From positions 57,021-121,020 of the forward strand of contig DASZWD010000072.1 of the NCBI GenBank assembly GCA_035546775.1: a DNA stretch of 64,000 nt, read 5' to 3'. Shown here piece by piece: positions 63,706-64,000 of this stretch. Origin of the DNA: Acidimicrobiales bacterium (GTDB lineage: Bacteria; Actinomycetota; Acidimicrobiia; Acidimicrobiales; JACCXE01). The position numbers were made by a program, and so were the translations under genes. The notes beneath the pieces were generated by a model that was given only the letters and a program-made list of their open reading frames with translations, had not been told where the DNA came from and ran no database searches. Position 1 is the first letter of the stretch; the number at the start of each line of letters is the position of its first letter.

Positions 63706-64000
63706 CTACTTCAAGAGTCGAGACATCCTGCGGTCGGCCAGCGGCTTGCCCTCGGTCTGGCAGGTGGCGCAGTACTGAAGCGACTTTGTCGCAAAACTGA
63801 CCTCGCGCACGATGTCGCCGCACACGGGGCAGGGCTCGCCGGTGCGGGCGTGGACGCGCATCCCGCTGCGCTTCTCCTGCTTGAGCCCGGCCGCCGGAAG
63901 CCCCCGACTGCGCTCGACGGCGTCGGAGAGCACGTCGCGCATGGCGGCGTGCAGACGCGTGAGTTCCTCCGCGCTGAGCTTGTTCGCCTTCTTGAACGGG
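63706..64000 (-). CDS. Fpg/Nei-family DNA glycosylase (C-terminal part, cut by right edge)
   Basis: C-terminal 97 residues of a formamidopyrimidine-DNA-glycosylase/endonuclease VIII-type repair enzyme. The zinc finger has C-x2-C (EPCPVCGD) and C-x2-C (LQYCATCQ) spaced by 16 residues, and the final EGKPLADRRMSRLLK is the tail of the family. The helix-two-turn-helix region lies just before it (KKANKLSAEELTRLHAAMRDVL). The N-terminal catalytic proline is outside the window, so Fpg and Nei types cannot be separated. It removes oxidised bases such as 8-oxoguanine. Confidence 0.88.
   Translation of the reverse strand, partial: PFKKANKLSAEELTRLHAAMRDVLSDAVERSRGLPAAGLKQEKRSGMRVHARTGEPCPVCGDIVREVSFATKSLQYCATCQTEGKPLADRRMSRLLK

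Overview
The window is high-GC DNA with short spacers and many 4-base start/stop overlaps (ATGA, GTGA). Gene content points to an actinomycete: a MshC-type mycothiol ligase, an F420:NADPH oxidoreductase and an F420-type luciferase-like oxidoreductase, a WS/DGAT wax-ester/triacylglycerol synthase, KatG, a Lon protease and Liv-type ABC transport. A deep, non-mycobacterial lineage such as Acidimicrobiia fits best, but this is inference from gene content. No rRNA, CRISPR array, prophage or intact insertion sequence is visible.

Layout. 0-5 kb: a leftward run (aldehyde dehydrogenase, terminator, APH-like kinase, DUF6285, flavin reductase, npdG, mshC cut by the left edge). 5-13 kb: a cyclase/STAND-ATPase/TPR regulator, tRNA-Val(CAC), a large secreted orphan, a zinc-ribbon/TerB-like protein, a response regulator and a TMEM175-type channel. 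13-18 kb: glycosyltransferase, VOC protein, MscS channel, GNAT protein, Thr/Pro-rich wall protein and a GntR/HutC regulator. 18-24 kb: mitochondrial-type aconitase, HAD-acyltransferase fusion, LysR regulator, nitronate monooxygenase. 24-25 kb: a small accessory patch with a TnpB relic, tRNA-Val(GAC), small ORFs and complex hairpins. 25-32 kb: lon, a flavin reductase-esterase-metalloprotease-GH172 run and a TPR protein. 32-44 kb: signalling and proteolysis (site-2-protease/cyclic-nucleotide-binding fusion, REC-kinase pair, HDOD protein, TldD/TldE, sensor kinase). 44-51 kb: a three-gene transport operon whose last gene fuses both permeases and both ATPases of a Liv transporter. 51-57 kb: a second cyclase/ATPase/TPR regulator, an SHExxE protein, katG and tRNA-Cys. 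57-60 kb: a leftward iron-uptake-like operon behind an IdeR-like palindrome. 60-64 kb: hydrolase, ACT protein, tRNA-Gly, WS/DGAT, a secreted protein and an Fpg/Nei glycosylase cut by the right edge.

How genes may work together. The iron operon combines an FTR1 permease with a cupredoxin-like lipoprotein. The transport operon encodes a membrane-anchored binding protein beside a one-polypeptide transporter. Two class III cyclase-like proteins and a protease with two cyclic-nucleotide-binding domains suggest cyclic-nucleotide signalling, although the cyclases carry a substitution that may limit catalysis.

Most distinctive observations: the 1232-residue LivH-LivM-LivF-LivG fusion whose central linker is encoded by a perfect nested palindrome; several more nested palindromes of the same design at gene ends; a pair of about 55-residue basic paralogues with repeated N-R-N-x-S-R motifs; the PqqD-like/S2P/double-CNB fusion; and a TnpB relic beside a tRNA-Val gene, part of which is copied in inverted orientation.
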